NCBI GenBank assembly: GCA_946497695.1
Contig: CAMMLJ010000001.1
Location: 124,001-188,000, forward strand
DNA: 64,000 nucleotides
Origin: an uncultured Clostridium sp.
GTDB taxonomy: Bacteria > Bacillota > Clostridia > TANB77 > CAG-508
Direction of reading: 5' to 3'
The notes under the pieces were generated by a model. That model worked only from the letters and a program-made list of their open reading frames with translations. It did no database searches and had not been told where the DNA came from. Every line of letters starts with the position of its first letter. Within the stretch, counting starts at the first letter, position 1. A program made the translations under genes and the position numbers. Positions 17,748-26,079 of the stretch are shown in pieces.

Positions 17748-19007
17748 ATGCAGAAATATTACTTATGTATAGATTTAAAAACTTTTTATGCTTCTGTTGA
17801 ATGTGTAGAAAGAGGCTTAGATCCATTTAATACAAATTTAGTAGTAGCAGATCCAGAAAGAGGAAAAGGAACAATTTGTTTAGCAATATCTCCAAAAATG
17901 AAAATGTTAGGCGTAAAAAATAGATGTAGGATTTTTGAAATTCCTCCAACAATAAAATATATAGTAGCCACTCCAAGAATGAAGAAATATATAGAGTATT
18001 CAGCCAATATATATGCTATTTACTTAAAATATTTTTCAAAAGAAGATATACATGTATATTCAATAGATGAAGCCTTTATGGATGCTACCAAATATTTAAA
18101 ATTATATAAATTAAATCCAATAGAACTTGCGAAAAAGATAATAAGAGATATATTTAAAACTTATGGGATAACAGCTACAGCAGGAATTGGTACAAATATG
18201 TATCTAGCTAAAATTGCGCTTGATATTACAGCAAAGCACAATCCAAATAATATAGGATATTTAGATGAAGAAAAGTATAAAAAAGAATTATGGCATCATA
18301 AACCAGTTTCCGATTTTTGGCAAATAGGCAAAGGAATAGAAAAAAGATTAAATAAAATGGGAATTTTTGATATGTATGATATTGCTCATAGTAATCAAAA
18401 AAGGTTATACAAAGAATTTGGAGTAAATGCGGAGTACCTAATAGATCATTCTTGGGGAAAAGAGAGTTGTACTATTTCAGATATAAAAGCATATAAACCT
18501 AAAACAAATTCTATAACTAATAGTCAAGTTCTATTTGAAGATTATTCATTTATAAAGGCAAGACTAGTATTAAAAGAAATGGTGGAGCTAGGAAGTCTAC
18601 GACTTATAGAAAATAATTTAGTAACAGATACTATAGGACTTTATATAGGATATTCTAAAAATATTATAAAACCGACAGGAGGAACTAGAAAATTAACTAA
18701 TTATACTAATATATATTCAGAACTTTTAAAAATTTTTTTGGAAATATATGATAAAACCACAGATAAAGATGTTGCAATTAGAAGAATAGGAGTAAATTTT
18801 GCAAATGTAATTGAAACAGAAAGTGTACAATTAAGTTTATTTACAGACCAAGAAAAAATAGATGAAGAAAGAAAACTAGAACTTGCAATGTGTAGTATAA
18901 AAAATAAAATGGGAAAAAATGCAATAATAAGAGGAATGGATTTAGAAGATGGTGCAACAACAATTATGAGGAATAAATTAATAGGAGGTCATAATAGTGG
19001 TGAATAA
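17748..19007 (+). CDS. uvrX: Y-family translesion DNA polymerase, UvrX/ImpB type
   Basis: 419 residues from the ATG at 17748, chosen for TTGGAGTG eleven bases upstream; an in-frame GTG at 17724 lacks a ribosome site. Palm motifs are CIDLKTFYASVECVERG (catalytic aspartate) and YSIDEAFMD (catalytic DE). It also has the thumb TAGIGTNMYLAKIALD and the little-finger domain. The C-terminal VQLSLF is a beta-clamp-binding peptide (QLSLF). The family matches Bacillus UvrX/YqjW more than DinB. It replicates past lesions and is usually SOS-induced, which agrees with the LexA-type box. Its end overlaps the YolD-like gene by 11 bases. Confidence 0.92.
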   Translation: MQKYYLCIDLKTFYASVECVERGLDPFNTNLVVADPERGKGTICLAISPKMKMLGVKNRCRIFEIPPTIKYIVATPRMKKYIEYSANIYAIYLKYFSKEDIHVYSIDEAFMDATKYLKLYKLNPIELAKKIIRDIFKTYGITATAGIGTNMYLAKIALDITAKHNPNNIGYLDEEKYKKELWHHKPVSDFWQIGKGIEKRLNKMGIFDMYDIAHSNQKRLYKEFGVNAEYLIDHSWGKESCTISDIKAYKPKTNSITNSQVLFEDYSFIKARLVLKEMVELGSLRLIENNLVTDTIGLYIGYSKNIIKPTGGTRKLTNYTNIYSELLKIFLEIYDKTTDKDVAIRRIGVNFANVIETESVQLSLFTDQEKIDEERKLELAMCSIKNKMGKNAIIRGMDLEDGATTIMRNKLIGGHNSGE

Positions 19008-19308
19008 AGTAGCAAGAGCAAAACAATTTCTTCCATTTGATGCATTGAAAGGATTGCAAGAAGCATTAAGAGAAAAAGAAATAGAATACGAGGAAAAAAG
19101 AGAGTTAGCTGAAGATACCTTAAATGAGCTAAACAATAAATTTAATCAGATTGAAAATGAAAGTTATGTTATAATAACATTTTATAAAAATGGAAAGTAT
19201 GGTGAAATTAAAGGTAAAGTGACAAATATTGACTATATTAAAAAGAAAATTCAAATTAATAAAGAATACAATATAAATATTTGTGATATTGTAAATATTT
19301 TAATATAG
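18997..19308 (+). CDS. YolD-like protein, partner of the Y-family polymerase
   Basis: 103 residues. YolD-like proteins are small proteins regularly encoded with UvrX/YqjW polymerases; the opening ARAKQFLPFDALKGLQEAL and the later YVIITFYKNGKYGEIKGKV stretch fit. The exact role is unproven and resembles a UmuD-like accessory. Start GTG 18997 is 8 bases after AGGAGG (18983-18988); the following GTG at 19000 is an alternative. It overlaps the polymerase gene, indicating coupled translation. Confidence 0.83.
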   Translation: MVNKVARAKQFLPFDALKGLQEALREKEIEYEEKRELAEDTLNELNNKFNQIENESYVIITFYKNGKYGEIKGKVTNIDYIKKKIQINKEYNINICDIVNILI

Positions 19309-19357
19309 AACTTTTAAGTGACAAATTTAGTTTGTTATATTTGTATTAAATTAAAAA

Positions 19358-19390
19358 ATAGGGATTTCGAGAACGTCCCCAAATCCCTAT
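19358..19390. repeat. Dispersed palindromic repeat copy
   Basis: ATAGGGATTTCGAGAACGTC (19358-19377) then CCCAAATCCCTAT: a near-perfect palindrome with arms ATAGGGATTT and AAATCCCTAT. It lies between the converging YolD-like gene and the peroxiredoxin fragment and may act as a bidirectional terminator. Confidence 0.8.
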
Positions 19391-19395
19391 TTGGA

Positions 19396-19947
19396 TTATT
19401 TACCTTTATCCAATTTTGGTGTATTATCAACATTTTTAAAACTTAAATACCATGACATACCATTTCTATTTTTATTAATATTTTCATTCCTCTCACGTAA
19501 AGCATTAAATGTTTTAGGAGGAGGTACAATCATAGGATTTCCTGGAACCCAGTTAGCAGGGGTCATACAATTATTTTTATCAGCATATTGTAATGCTGTT
19601 ACAGTTCTTAATATTTCTGGGATATATCTACCTATATTCATAGGATAGACAAAAATACTTCTTATAATTCCTTTATCATCAATAATAAATACATTTCTAA
19701 CAGTTTCTGTAGAGCTTACATCATTAGAAATCATTCCATATTTTCTGGCGATAACTCCATTTTGATCTGCAATTATAGGAAAATTTACAATAAGACCTGT
19801 TTTTAAATAAATATCATAAAGCCAAGCAAGATGAGAATTTAAACCATCAACACTAATGCCAATAAGTTCTGTATTAATTTTCTTAAAATATGTATCAGCC
19901 TTAGCAAAACCAATTATTTCAGTTGTACATACCGGGGTAAAGTACAC
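19396..19947 (-). pseudogene. 1-Cys peroxiredoxin, 3' fragment cut off by the island
   Basis: The frame begins FTPVCTTEIIGFAKADTYF, the peroxidatic-cysteine loop of a Prx6-type peroxiredoxin, and continues through ELIGISVDGLNSHLAW, FPIIADQNGVIARKYGM, NVFIIDDKGIIRSIFVYP and NWVPGNPMIVPPP to the end. About 50 N-terminal residues (thioredoxin-fold start, HPGD) are missing. They are found intact at 26108-26256 on the same strand. True gene sequence ends at about 19935; the bases from there to the GTG at 19947 belong to the island's attachment arm. Unless the GTG start is used to make a crippled protein, this half is inactive until the island is excised. Confidence 0.93.
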
Positions 19948-19958
19948 ATCTTTGGATG
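19931..19958. other. attL-type junction of the island
   Basis: Host peroxiredoxin sequence up to the GG at 19934-19935 (plus strand), then the island arm GTAAAGT (19937-19943) and CATCTTTGGATG (19947-19958). Confidence 0.8.
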
Positions 19959-19961
19959 TGT

Positions 19962-21536
19962 TTAAATCATTTTATTAATATCAACTTTTAATCTAAATTT
20001 AATAGTTTTATCTCTATCAATATATATTTTATCAATAATCATTTGTAATATCATTTTGTTTGGCACGTCTGAATTTATAATATAATCAAAATACTCTATT
20101 GAAGTTTTTAGCTTATTTACTTTTTCTTCTAAATTCTTCTTTTCATCTTTTTCTAATAATGTCTGTATATAAGATATACTTTGCATCTTTTCTTTTTCTA
20201 ACTCTTTATATGTATTCTCAATAATTTTTCTTGCCATTTCGTTATTTGCAGATGCTAATTCTTTTATTTTTTGATTAACAAGCATTTTGTATTCTTCATT
20301 TAAAATATTTAATTTATTTTGCAATTTATATTTATTATTTTCTTTTTTATCTTGTTTTATTTCAATTTTTATATTTTTTATTTCTTCTAAATATTTCTGT
20401 TTTGTAAATTTTAAAAACTCTTTTAAATGAACTAAAATATCTTTTTCCTTTACTTCATGGCAATGACAAGCCTTTGTTCCAAATTGCCTGTACTTTGAAC
20501 AATCATAACCTTTCTCAACTACTTTTCTTCTAATCATAATTCCTGACATACCAGATCCACAATTATTACATATACACATTCCTGAAAAATAATAGTCTCT
20601 TTTTTTATTTGTGCTTGATGTATTTTGTTTTGATTTTTTAGTTCTTATTTCTTGTGCTAAATTAAATATTTCTTTTGAAATAATAGCTTCATGGTGATTC
20701 TCAAATATAAATTGTTCTTCTTTTGGGAGTTTCACAGCCTTGCCTCTTATATTTACAGTTCTTTTTTTATGAGTAATCAAAGTTCCAGTATAAATTTCAT
20801 TTTTCAAAATATTACTTATCATATCTTTTGTCCATTTTTCCTGTACTTTATGCTTATATATTCTACCTCTTTCTAAATGTTTTTCTCTATAATATTTAGA
20901 TGGTGTAGGATAATTATATTTTGTATTTAATTCTTGACTAATTCTTTGAAAACCCATTCTATCTTCGACATATAATTTGAATATAAGTTTAATAACTGGT
21001 TTTAGTTCTTCAATAACATATAGCATTGGTATATTATCTTTGAAAATTTTTTCATAACCATAGTAATTTCCCATTATAAGCCTTGCTGTTTTTTGTTTTG
21101 AATACATATGATCTCTTGTTTTTCTTGAACAATCTTTTACATATCTTTCATTAAACCAAGTTGTAATTCCTATGGTATCATCTCTGTCATTTAATACATC
21201 ATAAGAGCCACCCATTTCAGAAACTAAAATTAAGTTTTTTTGCATATTTTTAAATTCATCAATAAGTACCAAAACTTTTCCATTATTTCTTCCAATTCTT
21301 GATAAATCTTTTGCTATAACAACATCAATTTTTCCTCCCTTTACTTTTTCTAACATCTTTGTAAATTCAGGTCTATTAAAGGTATATCCCGAAACATTGT
21401 CATCTATGTAGAAGTCTTTATCTTCGATAATCCAATTACGAGTAGAAGCATAATCTTTAATAATTCTTTTTTGTTCTTCTATACTCGAATAATTTTCCTT
21501 ATCCTCATCTCTAGACAATCTACAATATCCGTGCAA
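19962..21536 (-). CDS. Large serine recombinase (site-specific integrase of the island)
   Basis: 524 residues. The N-terminal resolvase domain has YCRLSRDEDKENYSSIEEQK (catalytic serine just after the R in YCRLS) with the later conserved arginines in AKDLSRIGRN. A Recombinase domain follows (NYYGYEKIF, TPSKYYREK, KWTKDMISNILKNEIYTG). A zinc ribbon follows with cysteines in CICNNCGSGM and the YDCSKYRQFGTKACHCH region, then a coiled coil (about 410-500). Start is TTG at 21536 behind AAGGATGG; a stop lies two codons upstream in frame, so no longer start exists. It ends 4 bases from the island arm, the usual position for an integrase beside its att site. It catalyses integration at, and perhaps excision from, the peroxiredoxin gene. 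Confidence 0.93.
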   Translation of the reverse strand: MHGYCRLSRDEDKENYSSIEEQKRIIKDYASTRNWIIEDKDFYIDDNVSGYTFNRPEFTKMLEKVKGGKIDVVIAKDLSRIGRNNGKVLVLIDEFKNMQKNLILVSEMGGSYDVLNDRDDTIGITTWFNERYVKDCSRKTRDHMYSKQKTARLIMGNYYGYEKIFKDNIPMLYVIEELKPVIKLIFKLYVEDRMGFQRISQELNTKYNYPTPSKYYREKHLERGRIYKHKVQEKWTKDMISNILKNEIYTGTLITHKKRTVNIRGKAVKLPKEEQFIFENHHEAIISKEIFNLAQEIRTKKSKQNTSSTNKKRDYYFSGMCICNNCGSGMSGIMIRRKVVEKGYDCSKYRQFGTKACHCHEVKEKDILVHLKEFLKFTKQKYLEEIKNIKIEIKQDKKENNKYKLQNKLNILNEEYKMLVNQKIKELASANNEMARKIIENTYKELEKEKMQSISYIQTLLEKDEKKNLEEKVNKLKTSIEYFDYIINSDVPNKMILQMIIDKIYIDRDKTIKFRLKVDINKMI

Positions 21537-21580
21537 CTGTCATTTTCCATCCTTTTGCCTGATATTGCTCTTGTTCTATG

Positions 21581-21814
21581 TTAGCATACATTGTCTGATA
21601 ATTCCACTTGTTTTGTAACAATTTTATTAAGAACTTCGGGATAGTTCTCTTTTCCTGTTACAAATATTCCTATTTTATACTTTTGTTTCTTATATTCTTT
21701 TATTTTATCTTGTATTTCTTGAATTTTTAACTCTTCTTCAGTTAAATAAATTTGCATATATTTTGTATTATAAATTTCATTAGAAGTAATTTGCATATTA
21801 CTTAACTCCTTCAT
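21581..21814 (-). CDS. Small protein encoded upstream of the recombinase, unknown
   Basis: 77 residues with a good ribosome site (AGAGAGAAATATT then ATG, with a second in-frame ATG). Charged predicted helix in the middle (EELKIQEIQDKIKEYKKQ) followed by YKIGIFVTGKENYPEVLNKI, a pattern resembling the small ORFs that sit before transposon recombinases. It might be a directionality factor or regulator, but I do not recognise a family. It ends 45 bases before the recombinase start, suggesting one transcript. Confidence 0.6.
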   Translation of the reverse strand: MKELSNMQITSNEIYNTKYMQIYLTEEELKIQEIQDKIKEYKKQKYKIGIFVTGKENYPEVLNKIVTKQVELSDNVC

Positions 21815-21837
21815 AATATTTCTCTCTAAATATTATG

Positions 21838-21865
21838 CAAAAAGAAATATATTAATTTCTTTTTG
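21838..21865 (-). promoter_or_regulatory. Hairpin in the recombinase operon leader
   Basis: CAAAAAGAAAT (21838-21848) and ATTTCTTTTTG (21855-21865) are perfect 11-bp arms ahead of the small ORF on the minus strand. On that strand the 3' arm ends in a T-rich run, so it could be an attenuator. The rest of 21866-22126 is AT-rich with no supported gene. Confidence 0.45.
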
Positions 21866-22126
21866 TCTGAAAATTACTTCTAAAATCTAATACTTATATT
21901 TTTCCAAAATCATTTATAACCATCTCCTATTATTAAGAACACTTAAAAAATTTCAAATGGGTACTTCTAATAATAAGAGTCTAAACTTTTTCATTAAATG
22001 TTGCAATTTTTTCTATTTTCATTTATTATTTTTTAAGTTTCTTTATTATAAACATTCCATTTCGTTATAGAAATGTCCAAAAATAATAAAAAATATTTAT
22101 TATAATGAATTTAAAGTTTTCAAAAT

Positions 22127-22156
22127 ATAAAAGATGCTGATTTCAGCATCTTTTAT
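22127..22156. terminator. Terminator of the cargo operon (minus strand)
   Basis: ATAAAAGATGCTGA (22127-22140) and TCAGCATCTTTTAT (22143-22156): perfect 14-bp stem with a 2-base loop just beyond the HD-domain gene end. Confidence 0.8.
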
Positions 22157-22189
22157 GTTATACAAAATTAATCTTGTATTATAATATAA

Positions 22190-22922
22190 TTAAAAATCAA
22201 AATCCAAATATGCATACTTTTTAGTTTTAAGTTGTAAATAGTTATCTATTTTCTCTTTAGCAAAATTGGAAATATCATTTATTCTCTTATAGGAATCAGA
22301 ATCTTCTACCAATGGTACTATATACCTTCTCTTAGCAGTTATACTAACACAATATTTATCATAAACTGGTTCATCACTTTCATTGATTTTAGTTGAATTT
22401 TCGAACATCTTAAAACATTTTGCAATTTTCTCGTTTTTACAATTTTCTATTCTGTTTATTACTTCTTGTTCAGATAAAGTATATAAATCTTTTTTTGTTA
22501 AAAATTTTTCCTCTGACATTTTCTTTACAGTATCTGCTAAAAATTGCATAGCTAATTTATCTTCATTTGATACCCATAATGGCCACAATTTGCTTGCACC
22601 ATCTATAAATTTTTCTGCTATATTTTTATCTTTAAATCCCAACTCTTCTATACCTTCTTCATTTTATCATATATGTTGTCAATTCCTCTGTAGATTCTTG
22701 AGTTTCATGATCTCCGTTCATAAAATCTATACAATGTTTAAATACAGGTGTACTAATATCATGAAAAAGTCCTGCAAGAGTTTGCTTCTTGTCTTTTGTA
22801 AAATTCCAAACAATCAAAGCAACTCCTATACTATGATCTAAATTTGAATAGAAAAACTTATTTTGAAATATTTTAGTATAATCTGTTCCACAACCCAAAC
22901 CAATTTTTCCTATTCTTTGCAT
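22190..22922 (-). pseudogene. HD-domain phosphohydrolase, broken by internal deletion and frameshift
   Basis: Two open frames abut. The first (22922-22659, 87 residues) has the HD-domain core KFFYSNLDHSIGVALIVW and AGLFHDISTP, then stops after TTYMIK. The second (22642-22190; coding sense resumes at about 22653 as NEEGIEELGFKDKNIAEKF) carries the C-terminal part through KLWPLWVSNEDKLAMQFLAD to YAYLDFDF. From memory of this HD family, roughly 100 residues between the halves are missing and the frame changes by one. HD proteins hydrolyse phosphate esters or nucleotides using a metal pair. The 5' end is also tight against the phosphatase gene, with no ribosome site, so it may be shortened there too. 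Confidence 0.7.
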
Positions 22923-22945
22923 TGCTGGTGTGTTTATATAATCAT

Positions 22946-23473
22946 TTAAAAAATTGTTTCAAAAATTTCTGCTGGTTGCATATCTCCACAATCACAAATA
23001 GATTGAAAAGCCATTTTATGGGCAACGACAATCACTTTATCATAATTATTTTTGTATTTATTTATAACAGATATGACTCTATTTCTTAATTGCTCTTTTG
23101 TTTCCCACTTTCTTTTTTCGTTAATTGGATAAACTCCATTGTTTCTAATATAATCATTATAGTACTCATGCATTTCCTCACTATTTTTGTATTGATATGT
23201 AAGGTCTGGTTGCCATTCTCTTATATCTGGCTCAACCACAATATCCAGTCCTGTTTCCTTAGATATTATACTAGCTGTTTGCAATGCTCTTGTATATGGC
23301 GAAGACACAATAATTTGCGCATTTTTTAATCTAATGTCTTTTGATGTTTCTATAACATCTTTTATTTTATCTTTTTGTAAAGGTGCTAAATCATGTCCTT
23401 GTCCGATAAAACCATGAGTATCCCCATATGTATAATCTGGTTTACCATGTCTGATTAAATAAAATATTGCCAT
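22946..23473 (-). CDS. Histidine phosphatase (phosphoglycerate-mutase-like) family protein
   Basis: 175 residues. FYLIRHGKPDYT contains the catalytic RHG histidine, SSPYTRALQTASII the second arginine, and VVAHKMAFQSI the C-terminal catalytic histidine. The family removes phosphate from sugars, nucleotides or proteins; the substrate is not predictable. Start ATG 23473 is chosen because GGAGG is 7 bases before it; the ATG at 23479 is too close. It lies third in the cargo operon after the P-loop kinase (79-base gap) and 23 bases before the HD-domain gene. Confidence 0.88.
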   Translation of the reverse strand: MAIFYLIRHGKPDYTYGDTHGFIGQGHDLAPLQKDKIKDVIETSKDIRLKNAQIIVSSPYTRALQTASIISKETGLDIVVEPDIREWQPDLTYQYKNSEEMHEYYNDYIRNNGVYPINEKRKWETKEQLRNRVISVINKYKNNYDKVIVVAHKMAFQSICDCGDMQPAEIFETIF

Positions 23474-23552
23474 ATTCATACCTCCAATTAATATAACTTA
23501 TTTTTTCTTTTTCTAATATTTTATTATACTTATTGCTTTTTTTAAATATTTT

Positions 23553-24176
23553 TTACAAATCTCTATCCGGGAATTCTTGAACATTTAAAATTTGTGCAAT
23601 AATTCTACTAACATACATTTTATCTTTTCCAACAGTAGATATTCTTCTGCTATTAGGTATTTTTCTTGATATTGTTTCATAAAACTCATTTTGATATTCT
23701 GTAAACAAACTATCTAACCATGATTTTGATAATTCATCCTCTCTTGTTTTATTTCGCTGAATTATACTATCATTATTAGCATACAGAAAAATGTATTCAT
23801 CTGGTTTCAGAAGTTTCTCATCATTAAATAATTTTTCATATTGATTCATTGCATGTCTAAATGTTGGATATTTTCCTAATTTTTCAAAAGCATAACTGAT
23901 TGCTACTGTTGATAATGCACATCTATCTAAAATAACATTTTTTCCACTTAGTGCAAATTTAGTTGCTTTATTCATTCTTCGTCTTTCAACTTCAAAAAAG
24001 AATAATTGGTTTTTTATTTCTTGTTGATAATTTTGAGATGGTTCTGGTGGATTTTTTTCGTATACCATACATTCATCAATCACTATGCAATTATTATAAT
24101 TTTTCATATTTTGGCAAGTTGTTGTTTTACCAGAATTAGATGGTCCTTCTACTACAATTATTTTTCCTCTATTCAT
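23553..24176 (-). CDS. P-loop kinase, thymidylate/deoxynucleoside kinase-like
   Basis: 207 residues. Walker A is IIVVEGPSNSGKTTT at the N-terminus. Other kinase landmarks are GKNVILDRCALSTVAISYAF (DR-type motif of dNK/TMK proteins), FLYANNDSIIQRNKTRE (lid arginines) and DSLFTEYQNEFYE. The layout fits phosphoryl transfer to a nucleoside, nucleotide or sugar. It is not the housekeeping tmk: it is divergent and sits in an island operon, 8 bases after the glycosyltransferase stop with AGGAAT as ribosome site. It may act with the downstream phosphatase and HD hydrolase on one phosphorylated metabolite. Confidence 0.82.
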   Translation of the reverse strand: MNRGKIIVVEGPSNSGKTTTCQNMKNYNNCIVIDECMVYEKNPPEPSQNYQQEIKNQLFFFEVERRRMNKATKFALSGKNVILDRCALSTVAISYAFEKLGKYPTFRHAMNQYEKLFNDEKLLKPDEYIFLYANNDSIIQRNKTREDELSKSWLDSLFTEYQNEFYETISRKIPNSRRISTVGKDKMYVSRIIAQILNVQEFPDRDL

Positions 24177-24184
24177 ATTTATTC

Positions 24185-25612
24185 CTACCTTACAGTTTTA
24201 TATTTTTCCTTCTTTCGTGATAATAGAGAATATATTGGTCCTACATTTGAAATTGTAGTTGATATTATTGTTCCTATTAAAATTTTTATTTTATTTTTTA
24301 ATGCTATTTTTGTTAGTTTTTCAATTAATATAATGGTACTTCCATACTCTAATAGAATCATTACAGAATATGATAATATAGCTAACAAAATCATTATTAT
24401 GTTCTGGTTTAATAAAGATATTATAAGTGTATAAAAAAATGCTAGTGGTAAACCAAGCCAGGTCAAATTCATTCGTACTCTTTGTATTAACCAACCTATG
24501 CTACTTACATTGATTTTTCTATTTTGTTTAAAAACATCTTTAAACATTTTTAAACATTCAAAAGAAGTTCTAAACCATACAGCATTTTGTTTTGTTAATA
24601 TAGTTAAATACTTTGGAGATTGCATAAGTTCCAATGTCTTTATTGGATGAATCGATATATCTTTATTTCTTAACACATAACTCATATATATATCTTCGCA
24701 CCAATACTTCGTTTCAAATCCTCCAAGTTGTTTTAATATATCAACTCTAACGTACATTCCATGTCCGACCACATAGGTGTACAAGAATTTATTTGGAAAA
24801 TATGAATTTATTAATCCATATCTAAGCTCAAAATTGGATTGATATATAGCAAATCCTTTCATTAAATTAGATAATTCATTCCAATTACTTATCGGAACAG
24901 AATATTGTTGTATAACTTTTGGTCTATTATTTCTATTTATTGTTTCTAAGACTTCTTTTATTGTATCTTTATTTGGAATACTATCTGCATTATATACTGA
25001 AAAATAATAATTTTTCTCGTCTTTAAATTTAAAATTGTTTAATACGTAATTCAACTGATCTGCCATTATTCCTTCATTATTTGGATAATGAAAATGATAT
25101 AGTCTTTCTTCTAAGTGATTTCTAATTATAAAATCCTTTATTAAATTATTAGTAGTTTTTGAGTTTTGAATTTTATCATTTACAATTTGATTTATATCTT
25201 TAGATTTTCTGTATTTTAAAATTTCTTGAATTTCATTAGTAGATAATATCTTATTGTATTTATTAATTAATTTTTGTAATTCTACATTATTATTAATATC
25301 TTCTATAAACTGTTCTTTTAAGTATAAATTTTTTTCTTTTTCAAACTCTTCTTTTTGTGTTGTTACAACCAAAAGCTTTACATTATCTAAATTGCTAGTT
25401 ATTTTCAAGAAATGTTCTAATGTATCAATAATGATATCTTGTTCTCTTAAACAAGGAATAACAATAAGAATATTAGGTTCTTTTTCATTTTTGGTTATTT
25501 CTTTTTTTGGTTTAGAATTTTGTTTACAAAGATATTTAATAGTTCTACATACACACCAAACTCCTGTTAGAAATTCTAAAACTAGAATTATGTAATATAC
25601 TGTTATACTCAT
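24185..25612 (-). CDS. Processive family 2 glycosyltransferase with membrane domain
   Basis: 475 residues from the ATG at 25612, selected for GGAGGGG five to six bases upstream; an in-frame longer reading exists but lacks a ribosome site. One N-terminal helix (ITVYYIILVLEFLTGVWCV), then a GT-A domain: ILIVIPCLREQDIII, VYNADSIPN (DxD-type), YVVGHGMYVR, LGGFETKYWCEDIYMSY (ED catalytic base). A long charged insert of about 100 residues separates the first two motifs. Three to four C-terminal helices follow. This is the cellulose/hyaluronan-synthase-like plan, so a surface glycan or glycolipid product is likely. First gene of the cargo operon. Confidence 0.87.
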   Translation of the reverse strand: MSITVYYIILVLEFLTGVWCVCRTIKYLCKQNSKPKKEITKNEKEPNILIVIPCLREQDIIIDTLEHFLKITSNLDNVKLLVVTTQKEEFEKEKNLYLKEQFIEDINNNVELQKLINKYNKILSTNEIQEILKYRKSKDINQIVNDKIQNSKTTNNLIKDFIIRNHLEERLYHFHYPNNEGIMADQLNYVLNNFKFKDEKNYYFSVYNADSIPNKDTIKEVLETINRNNRPKVIQQYSVPISNWNELSNLMKGFAIYQSNFELRYGLINSYFPNKFLYTYVVGHGMYVRVDILKQLGGFETKYWCEDIYMSYVLRNKDISIHPIKTLELMQSPKYLTILTKQNAVWFRTSFECLKMFKDVFKQNRKINVSSIGWLIQRVRMNLTWLGLPLAFFYTLIISLLNQNIIMILLAILSYSVMILLEYGSTIILIEKLTKIALKNKIKILIGTIISTTISNVGPIYSLLSRKKEKYKTVR

Positions 25613-25757
25613 AAATCCCCTCCATATACAAAAATGAAGAAATAACTCCAAGTTAAATCTTCATCATTAGTTACAATTATTATATTATTTGATAATTATT
25701 TGATAATTTTTTGAATATGCATATATGATATTTACCATTTTTTTCCATTTATAAATA

Positions 25758-25786
25758 ATTTTATCATAATAAAATCTAAAATTCAA
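25758..25786 (-). promoter_or_regulatory. Promoter of the island cargo operon
   Basis: On the minus strand TTGAAT (25786-25781), 17-bp spacer, TAAAAT (25763-25758), about 145 bases before the glycosyltransferase start. The 25613-25757 stretch between them is AT-rich and featureless. Confidence 0.5.
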
Positions 25787-25859
25787 TATTTTTTTGTAAA
25801 TTTTTGTAATTTATTGTGACATTTTGTTATTTAATATTATTTTTCATTTTAGCCTATTT

Positions 25860-26020
25860 TAGAATCAAAGTTACTCTTTATAAATTTTGCAGGATCAGGG
25901 AGACGTCTCGTATTCCGATAACTGCCTAAAAGCGTGGCTTTTAGCAGGGTGCTATTTAAAAATGAAGTAGACTTTTTTTTCTTTCTAACCAATTGCTCCA
26001 CAATCGATTCTGTGGCACTT
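25860..26020. other. GC-richer structured end region of the island
   Basis: This stretch is clearly richer in G+C than its surroundings and has several short hairpins: CTAAAAGC-GTG-GCTTTTAG (25926-25944), the palindrome GAGACGTCTC (25900-25909) and CCACA/TGTGG (25998-26002, 26011-26015). A 71-codon minus-strand frame crosses it, but its sequence looks like translated structure, not a protein. It may be a recombination or element-end sequence or a structured RNA. Confidence 0.4.
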
Positions 26021-26079
26021 AAATGTAAAATCAGATTAACTATCGATACTAAAAATTGAAGCAATATCAGGTTTTTTAT

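Noticed and set aside
19945-19947. GTG 19947 as a real start for a functional short peroxiredoxin
   Set aside because: The product would lack the first strands of the thioredoxin fold, the GTG lies in the island arm and no ribosome site precedes it.
22383-22841. 152-codon plus-strand ORF opposite the HD-domain gene
   Set aside because: Shadow of minus-strand coding DNA; the protein is Phe/Ser/Cys-rich and has no ribosome site.
25849-26064. 71-codon minus-strand ORF at the island end
   Set aside because: It runs through hairpins and a GC-richer non-coding segment, has no ribosome site, and its protein resembles translated structure. Treated as non-coding.
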